Origin: Turbatrix aceti
Taxonomy: Eukaryota > Nematoda > Chromadorea > Rhabditida > Panagrolaimidae
NCBI GenBank assembly: GCA_963969345.1
Contig: OZ017769.1
Span: forward strand, 7,505,725-7,569,724
DNA length: 64,000 nucleotides
Direction of reading: 5' to 3'
Shown: positions 44,989-56,269 of the stretch, piece after piece
Layout of the letters: each line of letters starts with the position of its first letter
Position numbering within the stretch: the first letter of the stretch is position 1
Notes under the pieces: model-generated
Databases searched by the model: none
What the model was told of the DNA's origin: nothing
Seen by the model: only the letters and a program-made list of their open reading frames with translations
Made by a program: the position numbers and the translations under genes

Positions 44989-47917
44989 TCAGACGTCGTC
45001 GCTGGGCGCAGCAGCAGCAGCACCACCCTCAGCAGGGGCAGCACCATCAGCAGCGTCTCCCGCGGGGGAGTCGACCTTGCTGTTGTTCTCGGCGAGGGCA
45101 GTAGCACTCTGGTTCATCGCCTTCGCCTGGCGCGCGTTGACCACCTGGCGACGCAGCTTGACAGGGTCGTGACCAAGCATGATCAGGCAGTGGATCTTCT
45201 CCTCGCGCGTGATAAACGCCGTAGCCGTGCGTTCGCCGATCCAGACGCAGATATCCTTGCGGAAAGCGTCTTTTCCAATGCGGAGCACCACGCTTCCGGA
45301 TTCCAGCGATCGGAAAGCACTCGCATCGTCGAGCTCGTCGAGGCCGACGTAGTGGTTGTCCTTGGAGCCCTCAATGATGCGGATTGCATCCGGAATGCTG
45401 ACAGTGATGATCCGCTTGTTGAGGTGCGCTGACATCAGTGCCAAGCCCTAAAAATCAACGTAACATCCCCAAAATCCGTCAAAACCCAAACTCACGTCCT
45501 GCATGACGCGGTACTTGCTGATGCTGACTTTGTCGACCCGTCGCAACACGCCAACGCCTGCGTTGACCACCTTGAAGCGTTCCTCGTTGTATCGCATGAA
45601 TTCGCGGAGTTTTTCGTTCACAAAGTAGACGGCCTTCTTCTTGTCCGTATCGGCCGTGCGAACCAGCAGCTGGTTGTACGGAAAATCAGGCGAGACGCCG
45701 TAGTGCTTTTCGATGTCTTCGCGGATGTCGACGGAATCCTCGTCCTTGAGGAAGGTGAAGGGGTCTTCGCGAACCATTCGCCGCTTTCTCTTTTTTGCGG
45801 GTCCCGCGCTGAAATATAACCCTCAATAAAGCACAGCTGATTCCTCCTGGGCGGTGTTACTGACCCCGACTTCGAAGTCGACTCAGAATCCAGATTTGAG
45901 AGTCGCAGTCGATATTTTTTTCAGAAAAGTCATTTTCGAAAATTCAAGATTTTTTGAAGAAAATGTACCGTATTTGGGTAAAATTCACTATTTTTAATCA
46001 ATTTTGAGTATTTCATGTTCAAATTTCATAAATACTAGAAATTGGTACTTTTTTGTGATTTTTCTATAATTTGTTTTGAATCGATGGGCGCCAAATTTTG
46101 GTCAAAATGAGTCGATTTTGAGTCATCGCTACTGGAACAAAAAAACTCACTACAAAGAAGGCGTAACAATACGCGAATCCCCGTCAAAGGCCTGGAGTTT
46201 CTCCAAAACAGCAACAAAGAATCCGCCAGAATTCTGAGCGTGGGGCAGAATGCGGAAGCTGCGTTCGAGATGGAAGTCCGCGGCCTCCTCGGGCGTGGGC
46301 GGAAACATGGAAGGCTTGATGAGCTGCTTGAGGCGGTCGGGGACGTTCGCGGGAGTCGCGTAGTGGTTCATGTCCCGGTCGACGACCTTCCACGTGTCGA
46401 TCCCGGGAGCCCGTTTGAGTTCCGGGAGCTCGGCAGAGACGTCGACGATGCGGAGTTTGTCGGTGCCGTAGTGCCGAAGAAGAGCGGCGAGGACCGACTC
46501 GTCTTCAATCGGGTTCAGCGAGCACGTCGAGTAAACCATGCGTCCGCCCGGCTTCAGTACCTCCAGACAACGCTTTGCAATCAAAAACTGCAGCCTATGC
46601 AGACCGAGGCCCTTGGAGGGGTCCCAGTTGCGCCAAAGCTCGTAGTTTTTCCGGAAAGTGCCATCGCCAGAACAGATGACGTCGCAGAGGACGCGATCGA
46701 AGAAGACAGGCTGTCGCTCGGGGCCGAGGATCGTCGGGAATTGGGCCGCGTCCTGGTTGACGATGACGCAGTTGCCGGTCGGCAGCCGTTTCAGCGCCTG
46801 GTGGATGAGCAGGTAGCACCGCGTATAGTCCAGGTCGTTCGCCACGAGTAGGCCGGATGGGTCGGGGCCATCTCGGTGCATGAGCTCGATGAGCTGAGAA
46901 GTCTTGCTTCCGGGGGCTGCGCACGCGTCTAGCACCCTAAAAAATGGGATAAGACAAAACTAAGTCGATCTAACAAAAAATGTGCCAGATGACATTTCAG
47001 GTGGAAAATCTTTATAAGATTTTATAAAAATGTAGGTTTTACCACGAAAAGTTTCATCGACTTTTTTTTTTTGCAATTTCCGGCTTTTTTTAGGTAATAA
47101 CCCTAATTTTTTTATTTTTTTGAATTTTCCATCAAAAATTGCGTCGAATGTATCCTGACTTGGGCAATACCGTAATTTTTTGGGCAATACGGTACGTTAA
47201 CGTGCCAAAATCGTCAAAAATGGCAAAAAAACGATTTCAGGCGATCGTAACTTCGCCAGATCATGCCTCAAGCAGATACATTTTACGGAAAAAACTTTTC
47301 ATCCTTTTTTTGCCACTTTTTCGCAAAAAAATTCATGAATAATTTTCACCTGATACATTCCCTGTAAAAATGTAGACTTACATGTGATGGGGCTGTACGT
47401 CGAGCAGCAGCGGCGGAATCATCGACACCGCCTCCTGCCGGCTGAGCACGCCAATCTCGGTCTCGTTGACGACGAATTCGTGGAGCTCCTTGAGAAGCGG
47501 GCTGCTGCGCATTACGTGCCGCGACATGTTGGTCTGGTAGCCGTAGGGCACGAAAGCGATCGGCTTCGGCACCGCCTCGGCAACCTGGTCGTCTCCCGAC
47601 TCAGCGATCGCCTTGAAGTAGTGCTGAAGATGGGCATCGACGAGCGCGGCTTCGGGGAGCGAAAGCTGGACGCGGAACGACGCGGGCAGGTCCACCTTGA
47701 GGATGGCCTCGAAAGCATCCCATTCATCGTCCGGCACGATGCCCTGGGCCTTGTAGTAGTCAAACAGCTTGCGGTTCTCCTTGACGACTTGCCAGCGGTG
47801 GAATGATTTGCCATTTGCAGGCTTGTCGCTTGAGTTCCGGATCGGCGTCGGTTTCGTCGACGGAGCATCGCCTTCGGCGGTCGGAAGATTTTCAGCAAGC
47901 ACCGGTTCTTGTGCCAT
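44989..47917 (-). CDS. tRNA/mRNA cytosine-5 methyltransferase NSUN2
   Basis: Makes m5C in tRNAs and other RNAs using S-adenosylmethionine. Exons 47917-47382, 46936-46151, 45808-45496, 45447-44989, in phase, 697 aa (human 767). The methyltransferase core shows the SAM-binding DACAAPGSKTSQLIE, QEAVSMIPPLLLDVQPHH before it, the motif VI nucleophile region RMVYSTCSLNPIEDES and the ending LRILPHAQNSGGFFVAVLEK. The motif IV site, normally DVPCSGDGT, reads DVICSGDGT: the release cysteine is present but the preceding Pro is Ile. A basic KKRKRR stretch (around residue 445) is a possible nuclear signal. The C-terminal domain (EDPFTFLKDED, NKRIITVS) follows the family. An acceptor is 14 nt before the ATG. 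Exon 2's donor was chosen as TTTGTA|GTGAGT. Confidence 0.93.
45845..46135. repeat. GAGTCGA-keyword repeat, copy B (NSUN2 intron)
   Basis: Occupies most of NSUN2 intron 2. Opens with CCCCGACTTCGAAGTCGACTC, has GAGAGTCGCAGTCGA inside and closes with GAGTCGATTTTGAGTC. The core is homologous in inverted orientation to the AP-2 intron repeat (1255-1540), over about 75 bp that I could match by eye. Confidence 0.65.
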
Positions 47918-48107
47918 CTTGGTTTGGTATCCTAAAAAAAGAAGCACTAAGTCTGTAGAGGGTTTACGACCAAAAAGTCCATATAGTGAAAAAATGGAAA
48001 GAAAACCATTCAAAAAACAAAATTTTGGAAAAACACTATGTATTTCATTTTTTTTTTAATTTTTCACAATAATTTGTTTACAATCAGATTTTACTCTAAC
48101 TTTAACT

Positions 48108-48263
48108 CCGGAGCAGGGTGAAACAAACATCCATATTTTTTGCTCGCGAACGAACACGAACACTTTTTCAGAATTGTTCGAAAACTTGAACGAACGCGTA
48201 CAAATAAACTCAAGAAAAATTTGTTCGCGAATGAACGCGAACGTTCGCTCAACCCCGCTCCGG
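48108..48263. repeat. GAAC/GTTC-keyword element upstream of NSUN2
   Basis: 156-bp element with ends CCGGAGCAGGG and CCCCGCTCCGG (10 of 11 bases complementary) and an interior of GCTCGCGAACGAACACGAAC and GTTCGCGAATGAACGCGAAC words. It is shorter than the other copies and has different outermost bases, so it may be a subfamily. Confidence 0.6.
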
Positions 48264-49136
48264 AGTCGGAGTCAGTGTTACACCGACATGAATACAATTA
48301 AATTAATGAAACGATTTTAGGTACAAAAAAATCAGTTTCGGGCCAAAATATCCGAAAAATTTCGAATTTAGGTGGGAATATCCAAAAAAATTCGACTAGC
48401 AGACGCCGCCGGTAAGGTACGCTACCAGCAGATCTACTGATTCCAACGCCACCAAATCACTCAAATCAATAGACAGTTCTTTAATTAATCGCGATCAAAA
48501 AACAGCACGTGGATAAAAATCAGATTCGTCAGAAATAAAAAAAAAACAAAGTATCGTAGAAAAAAGGGATTGCTCGCATTTGGGGTTGAAAAAAAGAAAG
48601 AAAAGAAAAGAAAAGGAAACCAAAGCACAAAAAAAGCAAGACCATCGAGACGAGAAAAAGACGAAAGGCTACGGACGGGGCGTGTCTGCGTATGCTTCGG
48701 AGCAGGCGCAGGAGACGCATGCTCGCTCCCGCTCCTGGCTTCGGTGTGGGCACCGCGACGACCCCTCTCTCCGGCAGTCAGATCTCCGCCAAAGTCACTC
48801 TCGTGGGTGTCTTCGTCTGTTCATATTCAGTAAAATAGAATCTCTCTTGTAGTCGGCTGTTGTGGGTGGTGGTGAATGTCAGCTGGCGACGCCGAGTGTT
48901 GACCGCCGTCGCGATCAGATAAGATCATCAATTCTGACGGCAACGGCGTTTTTTGTATGTAAGATTTTTTGTATTTGTCGCGCACTCACTTCCCTTCTCT
49001 CGGATCATGATGGTGGTTACTGGTGCGAGGTGTTGTTGGTATTTTTAGTGACTATGAAGCTCGATCAACTCTGCAGTCTTGTTTGGACGTCTGGTGGTGA
49101 CGGTGGCATTGGCACAGCTCTGCGCCACCGTAGCAA
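48264..49136. other. Spacer between UPF1 and NSUN2
   Basis: About 0.9 kb with an A-rich tract (48535-48660) and no supported exon. It should hold the UPF1 3' UTR. The gap between UPF1 and NSUN2 (1.2 kb in total) is long for an operon. Confidence 0.4.
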
Positions 49137-52100
49137 TTAGTAGGTCGTGTCTTGGGAGAGGAGAAGCTTGTCCATCTGCTGGGTAAGACCTTCGCCCAGT
49201 TGACTGTGGTCCGCTGAAAAACATGCCACAGAATAAATTTAGCCTTTCAAATAAAAAAATTAAAAAAAAAACAAATCAATTTTTTTAATCAATAAAAAAA
49301 ACGATTTTTTTTAAAAATCATAGCAAAATTTTTTTAAAGAATTTTAAAGATTTCTTTTCTTTATTTTTTTTACGAAAAATAAGCTCATAAAAGCCAAATT
49401 TATTCAAAAAAGGATAAAAATGCAAAGTAAGCAAAATCGTGCTTTTTTGACCTATTTTCGATTTTTTATAAAATTTAGCACGTAATATATAATTTTTTGA
49501 CTAAATTCGGTCCGTTTTACGCCCAGTCATTGTTTTATCCCTCAAAACTCACCAAAATCATCCTGCGTGAAGCTGGCCTGCGAAGACATCTGACTCATCG
49601 TATCCCAGTCGCTCTGCATCGTCGTATCGCACGAGAGCGACGACTGCGAAGCGTATCCATCCGTGATGATGCCCGCAGGCACGCGCTGTCGCTGTCGCTT
49701 TTTCTTGGCACCTTTCGTCTTGTTGTTCCGCTGCTCGGTCGGTATCTTGTTCGGGAGCATGTCCTGGAACGTCGGAAACATGTGCAGCGGAGCCGGGACC
49801 GTCGTTTTCTCGGCCGTCAGCAGGCCCTGGGGATCCTGGAGCTCCGAGATGTTATTCGGATCCTTTCCGCGTTCCCGTGTCGTCATGACAGCCTCCTGCA
49901 CGGTGAACATGGCAGCGTTCATGAGGCCGTTCACGTTCGCCTGTATGCGGGGCTTCGGAATGACCATCTGCGAGGCCTTGAGGTTGTTGAGCGGGCCTTC
50001 GACGAGGCATCCGTTCTCCTTGCACATGACAAGCAGCTGGTTCCACAGCGGCTGGTAGCAGAGCACTTTCGCGTTGCCAACAATAATCAGACCGTACTTG
50101 GCGCGGGTGACGGCGACATTCAGGCGACGAGGGTCGTTGAGGAAGCCAATGCCGCCTGCTTCGTTCGAGCGAACGCACGTCATGATGATGATGTCCTTCT
50201 CACGGCCCTGGAAGGCGTCGACGTTCGCGACCTCGATGTCGAGGTAGATCTTGCTGTGCAGGTTGCCCTGCGTCTGCATGTACGACACGATGTACGCCCG
50301 CTGGCCTTCGTAGGACGTGATGATGCCAATCTGCTCGGGTCGGAGACCGGCTTGGAGGAAGCGAGTCGCCATCTTTTCCACGTTGATCGCCTCGAGTCGA
50401 TTGAGGTACGACGTGCCGGAGCCGCTGAGTTCTTCCTGACCGTTCGTGTTCCAGAAAATGAGGGGCTTCTTTGGCACGGGGAACGCGAAATCAAGTTCAC
50501 GGAGTTCCCGGTCGGCTGAAAAATACAAAAAATGAAAATCGCAGTGATAAAAATGATTTCTCACCTTCAGTGACGCCGTTGAGCAAGCTGCCTTCGTAGA
50601 ACACGTTGCTGGGGAAGGCAGAGAGCGCCGGATGCATGCGATACTGCACCTGGAGACGAATCGGGCGGACGTTCATCATGACAAGCCGCTCGAACAGAGA
50701 CTGCGAAAATCCGGCTCCTGCTGCCTTTTTGCACATCTGAAACGCATTGTTGACACTACGACACCAAAAAAACTTGAACAACTTTTGATTGTGTAAAACT
50801 TTGTTCAGGTGTTTTGTCTACACGAAAAAAATTTTTAACTGATACAAAAATATAAAAAAGATCGCTGAAAATACACAAAACGTATGTATTCTATTTTTTT
50901 TACTAATTTTTAGTTTTTTAGGCCCGTTTTTTAAACCAAAGTCGGACCATAATTTTTGGCCCGGTCATTTGCCCAAGCCCAATTTTTGTCCACTTTCCAT
51001 CGCTTACCACAACAGGTCCAAGCTGCAGATGGTCACCGACGAGCACGAGTTGTCGAACACCCTTGACGACAGCGGCCATGACTTCGGGCTCTGTGGCCTG
51101 CGTGCATTCGTCAACAAGAACACATCGGAACTCAAAGTTGTCGAGACGCCGATCGGCAGCCGTGATACACGTGCAACAGATGACGTCCGCCTTCTTGAGC
51201 AACTCCTGTTCGCGTTCTTCCTTCAACTTGAGAAACCGGAGTTCGTCATTGCGGGAGAGTTCTCCAAATTGCTCCTAAAATTTTTTAAAATTTCCAAAAA
51301 TGCATTTTCTGCCAGCCAAAAAACCCCAAACCTTGAGTTGGAAGAGTTTCTGCAATTCAATGGCACTCGACAGCGCCCGAACTTGGTTGTGAAGAGTCAG
51401 GAATGCCACGCTGCTATCGACGGTTTCGCGTCCCTTCGAGCAGAATCTGATCACCTTGAGGCCTGTTTTGTGGATGCGCTCGGCGAGTTGATCGACAGCG
51501 ATATTCGACGGAGCGCAGACCAGCACCTGGCCGTTGGTCTGCTTGACGAGGTGGAAGACCAGGGTAGCAGAGGTGACAGTCTTGCCCGTTCCTGGGGGTC
51601 CCTGGATGAGAGACAGCGGCTGGACCAGGGCAGTCTTGATCGCGCTGATCTGGCTGTGGTTGAGTTCAGGCATGCCGGGGGCCTTGAAGCGCTTTGGCAG
51701 GGTGACTTTGAACAGGACCTCATTCACGTCGTGGCCCATCAGCTTGTGGTAGATGTACTGCGACACGCAGTGTTCTCGGGTTGCCAGGATTTCGAGCGCG
51801 CGTTTCATCCTAAAAAAACAAAAAAAAATCTGTTACACATTTTTTTCGCATTTTTTCAACTCACCGATCAAAAGAAGTCGAATTCCAGACAAATTCACAG
51901 GCGTAGTTGATGCGCCTGTCGGTAGGGATGGCAGTGCCGTAGTTCATCTCCAGGACGAATTCATCACTGTGCTTGTCCGGCACCTTTACGATCCGTCCCT
52001 TGAACGAGACCTTGTCGCCGTCAATTGTCTGCTGGTGGTTGAGGTACAACTGATCCCCGATCATGAGTCGGATGCTGCCTTCTCGAAATTCTGGCAGATG

Positions 52101-53434
52101 GAAGGTAGCGGTGACTCGCTTGTTCAGAGCAACGTTCCACGCGACTGAACCCACGGAAACACTGATGGATTCCTTCACCTTGCGATCGTAGTCGGCCTCG
52201 AGGCCTACGAGGGTCGCAAAGACCCGCTTGTAGTGGTACGCGTCCTCGTAGCAGAGTTTGACTCTCTCGGGTTCGACATCGAGATCCGGGCGATCGAGGT
52301 CTTCGAAAGTGGCGTTTGGGTTTTCCTGAAAAAAAAACAGGTGAGTTTATATAAAAAACAGCACACACACTCGATTTTTTGTTCGCGAACAAACATGAAA
52401 TAATATAAAACATTTTTTTCTGCCATTTGGGCCAAATTTTGTTCATTCAGGCAGATATACACAATTTGCTTTTTTTTAAGTTTTTGCACTTTTTTGTCGT
52501 TTTTTTTATAAAATGACAGCATTTTCTTAACATTTTCCCAAAATTATGTTCAAAAAATTTCAAAATGTCCATGAACAAACACAAACAATATAATTTATAA
52601 AATTATTGTTCATAACCGAACATGAACAATAATTTTTAAATTTGTTCACGAACGAACATGAACGTTTAATTAAGTATATAAAACTCACCTTCCACAACTC
52701 CTCAATTCTCGAAATCTGTGAAGACGTGACCTGTCGTGCCCGCAGCTGATCCTGCTCGCTGGGAAACTTGACGAGCCAGGGAAGCAGAGCGCGATCGTGG
52801 ACCAGAGGCTGCCACTCATCCGTGTTCCAGTTGTCGTTCTTGGCCTGGGCAACACAGGGCAGCCGGCAGAGGATGACAATGACCGAATCTGCCTTGGAAG
52901 GGATGTATCCGAGGACAAAGGCATTCCTCGACGCGCAGTGATAGCAATCGAGTGCCGTATCACCAAGTCGGCTGTCCGGATGGAGCGCGACTTCTTTGTG
53001 CCCCGAGCGAACGAGGTGGCTGACAATGTGGCTGCCCGTCGTGATGCCCCGTCCGTTGCAGAACCACTTCTTGCAGGCTAGGCACTGGGCGACCGCGTCT
53101 GGGTCGAAAATGCCGCAGTACCTAAAAAAACATGTTCTTCGTCAAATTTCGTCCCAAAACACAAAACAAACAAAAAAACCCACTTGCAAGCATACGGCGA
53201 AACCTGCGTCACCTCGGTGAGTTCATCGTCGTCCTGAAAGTGCAGTTCGCCGTTTTCAAAGTCATAGCCATGCTGGGAGGGCGCGCTGAACATGAAATCC
53301 GCCGGATACGTGTTGTCCTGCTGCGTGGTCATGTGGTTGAGCGCGCTGGGCTGAGACAGCATCCCGACGCCGTCGTCATCGTTGTCGACGAAGTTCAGTG
53401 GACCTCCGTACTGCGAAGACGCGTAGGGGTCCAT
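49137..53434 (-). CDS. UPF1/SMG-2 RNA helicase (nonsense-mediated decay)
   Basis: ATP-dependent RNA helicase at the core of nonsense-mediated mRNA decay. Exons 53434-53184, 53121-52689, 52325-51865, 51809-51332, 51274-51008, 50736-50565, 50515-49553, 49213-49137, all in phase, 1,033 aa (human about 1,120). The Cys/His zinc domain spans residues ~80-200 ([30 protein letters not shown]). Helicase motifs: [18 protein letters not shown] (I), [11 protein letters not shown] (Ia), [13 protein letters not shown] (II), [12 protein letters not shown] (III), [17 protein letters not shown] (IV), [19 protein letters not shown] (V), [19 protein letters not shown] (VI). The C-tail is short but keeps SQ/TQ-type sites and ends LLLSQDTTY. 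An acceptor lies 8 nt before the ATG, and AMFR ends 274 bp upstream, as in an operon. Donor at 51332 is GTTTGG, the weakest splice site here. Confidence 0.96.
52375..52680. repeat. GAAC/GTTC-keyword repeat in UPF1 intron 2
   Basis: The 363-bp intron between 52325 and 52689 is largely this repeat: TTTGTTCGCGAACAAACATG at the left, GTTCACGAACGAACATGAAC at the right, AT-rich between. It shares the inner sequence GGCCAAATTTTGTTCAT(T/A)CAGGCAG with the AMFR intron copy. Confidence 0.65.
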
Positions 53435-53708
53435 GACGGTGCCTAAAAAGCAGTCAATGCTTCGCTTTCGTTCGCTCGTCGTCCGCCAACAAGAAAAAAC
53501 AACAAAAATATTTTCAGCGATCAAAACGCCAGCATGCAACAGTGTGTGTGCAAATAAATGATACTTTATACAAAAAGCATTGCCCCGAATCATTCATTTT
53601 CACAAACAAAATGTAAAAAAAAATGACGAGGCGCCGCGAGATGTGCTTATTATGTACATCAGAAGACCGTTGTTGTGCTGTAATAATAAAATCTGCCTGC
53701 GATGGAGG

Positions 53709-56269
53709 CTACAAGTCTTTTTTCAACTCTGAAGCTATCAAATCTGCTGCCCGTTCGGATGCCAGGTATTTTCTGAAAAAAAAAGACCAAATACGTACAT
53801 TTTTTTGATGCCCAAAAACCCAAAAAAAAAAAACAAACCTGCGGCATTCTTCAATGATTCGTCTCTTCTGCTGGCTAAACCACGTATCGTTGTCCTCGAG
53901 AGCCTTTTCGCCGGCCCCTGCATCGTCGAGATGATCGCCGCCAAAGTCCTGCTGCTGCTGTTGTGGCTGATCTTGCTGCCTACCACCCGTGGTATCGACA
54001 TTTTCGTCGTTTTCGGACTCTTCATCCAGTCTGACTGCCATCGCATCTCCGCCACCCATCGCCAGGTTTTCGTTTTCCATGAGCATGCCGACGGCCAGCT
54101 CGACGGTGCCGGTCATTCTGACTGCATTTCGAACTACCTGGCGGGAGTACTGGGGGAAGATTGTCAGGATGTGGCCTACCATGTTGTCTTCCTGAAAAAA
54201 TTCGGCAATCAATGGAATATTTATAGTTCGTGTTTGTGCAGAAACGAACATGAACATTTCGTTTCGCAAATTTTGTTCACAAAAATGAACGAACACGAAA
54301 AACTTTTTTCATTTTCGCGAACAAAAACGAACTTTTTTTTTACAATTTAGGCCAAATTTTGTTCATACAGGCAGAAATACGTAAATTGCTTTTTGTAACA
54401 GTTTTTATAAACCTTTTCAATTCTAATGCCTTTTTTGTCGTTTTTCTATCAAATAAAAGCGTTTTTGACCGCATTTTTCAAAATATACCCAAAATTTGTG
54501 ATCTATTTTGTTCGTTTTATTTGTTCGAAAAATTTTTAAATGTTCGTGAACAAACACGAACAACGTAATTTATAAAAACTTTGTTCATGAACGAATATAA
54601 AAAATAATTTTTGAATTTGTTCACGAACAAACTTCGATGAACAAAATCCCTGTTTCAGACCCTTCAACGTACCTCAGAAGGTGTCAACTGATGCGCTCTC
54701 GGAAACTGTCCGCGATGGAGCCAAGTGATAAGACGTAGCAACTCCTGCCGGAAGATGGCGAGCACATCGATATCGTCTTCGGGGAGGACGACGTTGTTCT
54801 GATTGTTTCGAAAGATCTGGCTCAGGTAAAGTGGGAGGGGTGTGCGACAGACCGCGCAGCTCGAATCCTGCTGCAACCAGCGACAAAGACAACTCTCGTG
54901 GAAGCAATGCCCGCACGGCAGTCGTCGAGCGGATTCCATCGGTTCCCAGCAAATGGCGCAGCTGCGATCAATAAGATCGGCTTTCGAGGCTTGTGGGTAG
55001 CTGAAACGCACCAGCGCACGGGTAAAAGCAATAAATCATCAAAAATCTAAATTCACCATCTTTTGATGTGATTGACGACGCGTTGGTACCGGATATGCTT
55101 CCTCAGGGTGTCCATGAGTGTCCGGACGACGGAGAGCATCTCGAGGACCATGACGACGCAGGAAACAAACAAAAAGTTGCGCGAGTGAATGTAGACGTAA
55201 TACGAGATGTAAAAGCTGACCGAATCGGTGACAATCGTGTGCATAATGCCAAAGTAGTGCGAAAAGCCATCCGGCACGACTCGGGACAACGACGCTAGCT
55301 TGTGGAAGATATTTATCGAATCTATGGTTAGCGAGATGCACTGAAAATCCAAAAATTGATATTTCACAATTTTTGAAAAAAAAAAAGTGGCAAAAACTCA
55401 CATCAGCAACCATGATTGTTTTCCAATCGAGAAACCGCTTTTGTTCGTGGAAAAAGACAAGATAGGCAAACGAAACACTGGCAAACGTGGCACAGAGAGT
55501 CGAAGCAGTCACGTACTTGGCGAAGATGACCGAGCTCGATACGTTCTGTTGGGCCTAAAATCAGCCATCGAAAATAAACGCTCGCCCCCCAAAAAAACCT
55601 AAACCCACATTCGACAAAATCCTGCTGCTCATGAGTTCCAGAAGAGTGACAGCAACCAGGACACAGAAAAACCAGGGTGTAAGCGCGAGAGTATCGTCAA
55701 AAAAGTTAGTCGACATAAAAAGCAGGTAGGCAAGTTTGGACCGCAGAAAAGTACTGTAAACCGTCTTCAGAGTGGTGTCCTCCTACAAAACAATTCCAAA
55801 TTGACGCATAAACTGATAAACTGAATTCCGTACCTGTGGAGTGGTCGTACCGATGAAAATCCTGGTGAGAACCCGTCCAAGGAAAACGATACATGCCAGA
55901 AAAGTGTTCAAAAGTATCTAAATCCCCCAAAATCACATAAACTGTTGCAGTTGCGTTAAAAACTCACATAAAATAGCAACGGAAATTTGTCAAAAACCTG
56001 ATTCAACGCCTCTCCCGAGAAAGAACCTCCATCCGGCCAAAACTGCAAGAACACGTGTTTTTACGAATGTTGAAAAGAAACAAAAAAGTAAAATCCTGTT
56101 CAACCTAAAATTAATCGTAAAAACCAACGTCATTGTACGAATCCCTGAGTATGACGTAGTAATAATAAAATCCGCTACAGAATAGAAAAGAACTGAATGT
56201 AAGGTAGCTACGAACTGCAGGAACCGGACACACTGGTAAATGAAACCCTTGAAGTGCTGTTCGGGGCAT
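53709..56269 (-). CDS. AMFR/gp78-like ER membrane E3 ubiquitin ligase
   Basis: RING ligase of ER-associated degradation. Exons 56269-56129, 56042-55968, 55917-55834, 55782-55609, 55554-55402, 55340-55057, 55000-54673, 54191-53839, 53772-53709, in phase, 551 aa (human 643). The N-terminal ~320 residues are a multi-pass membrane region (LTFSSFLFCSGFYYYYVIL, LLNTFLACIVFLG, WFFCVLVAVTLLELM and others). The RING-H2 finger is complete (CAICWEPMESARRLPCGHCF, then CAVCRTPL). A CUE domain follows (HILTIFPQYSRQVVRNAVRM); the C-terminal QQKRRIIEECRR segment resembles the E2-binding/VIM end of AMFR. The ATG follows immediately after an AG acceptor (TTACAG|ATG), which only makes sense for trans-splicing or an untranslated 5' exon. 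It is 274 bp upstream of UPF1. Confidence 0.88.
54215..54662. repeat. GAAC/GTTC-keyword repeat in AMFR intron
   Basis: Fills the 481-bp intron between the RING and CUE exons. Words such as GTTCGTGTTTGTGCAGAAACGAAC and TTTGTTCACGAACAAAC border an AT-rich core; the right end reads ATCCCTG, as in the 27221-27650 element. Related in its core to the UPF1 intron copy. Confidence 0.65.

Noticed and set aside
49497..50519. Plus-strand 340-codon open frame
   Set aside because: It is the antisense shadow of the large UPF1 exon, whose minus-strand frame contains helicase motifs V and VI.
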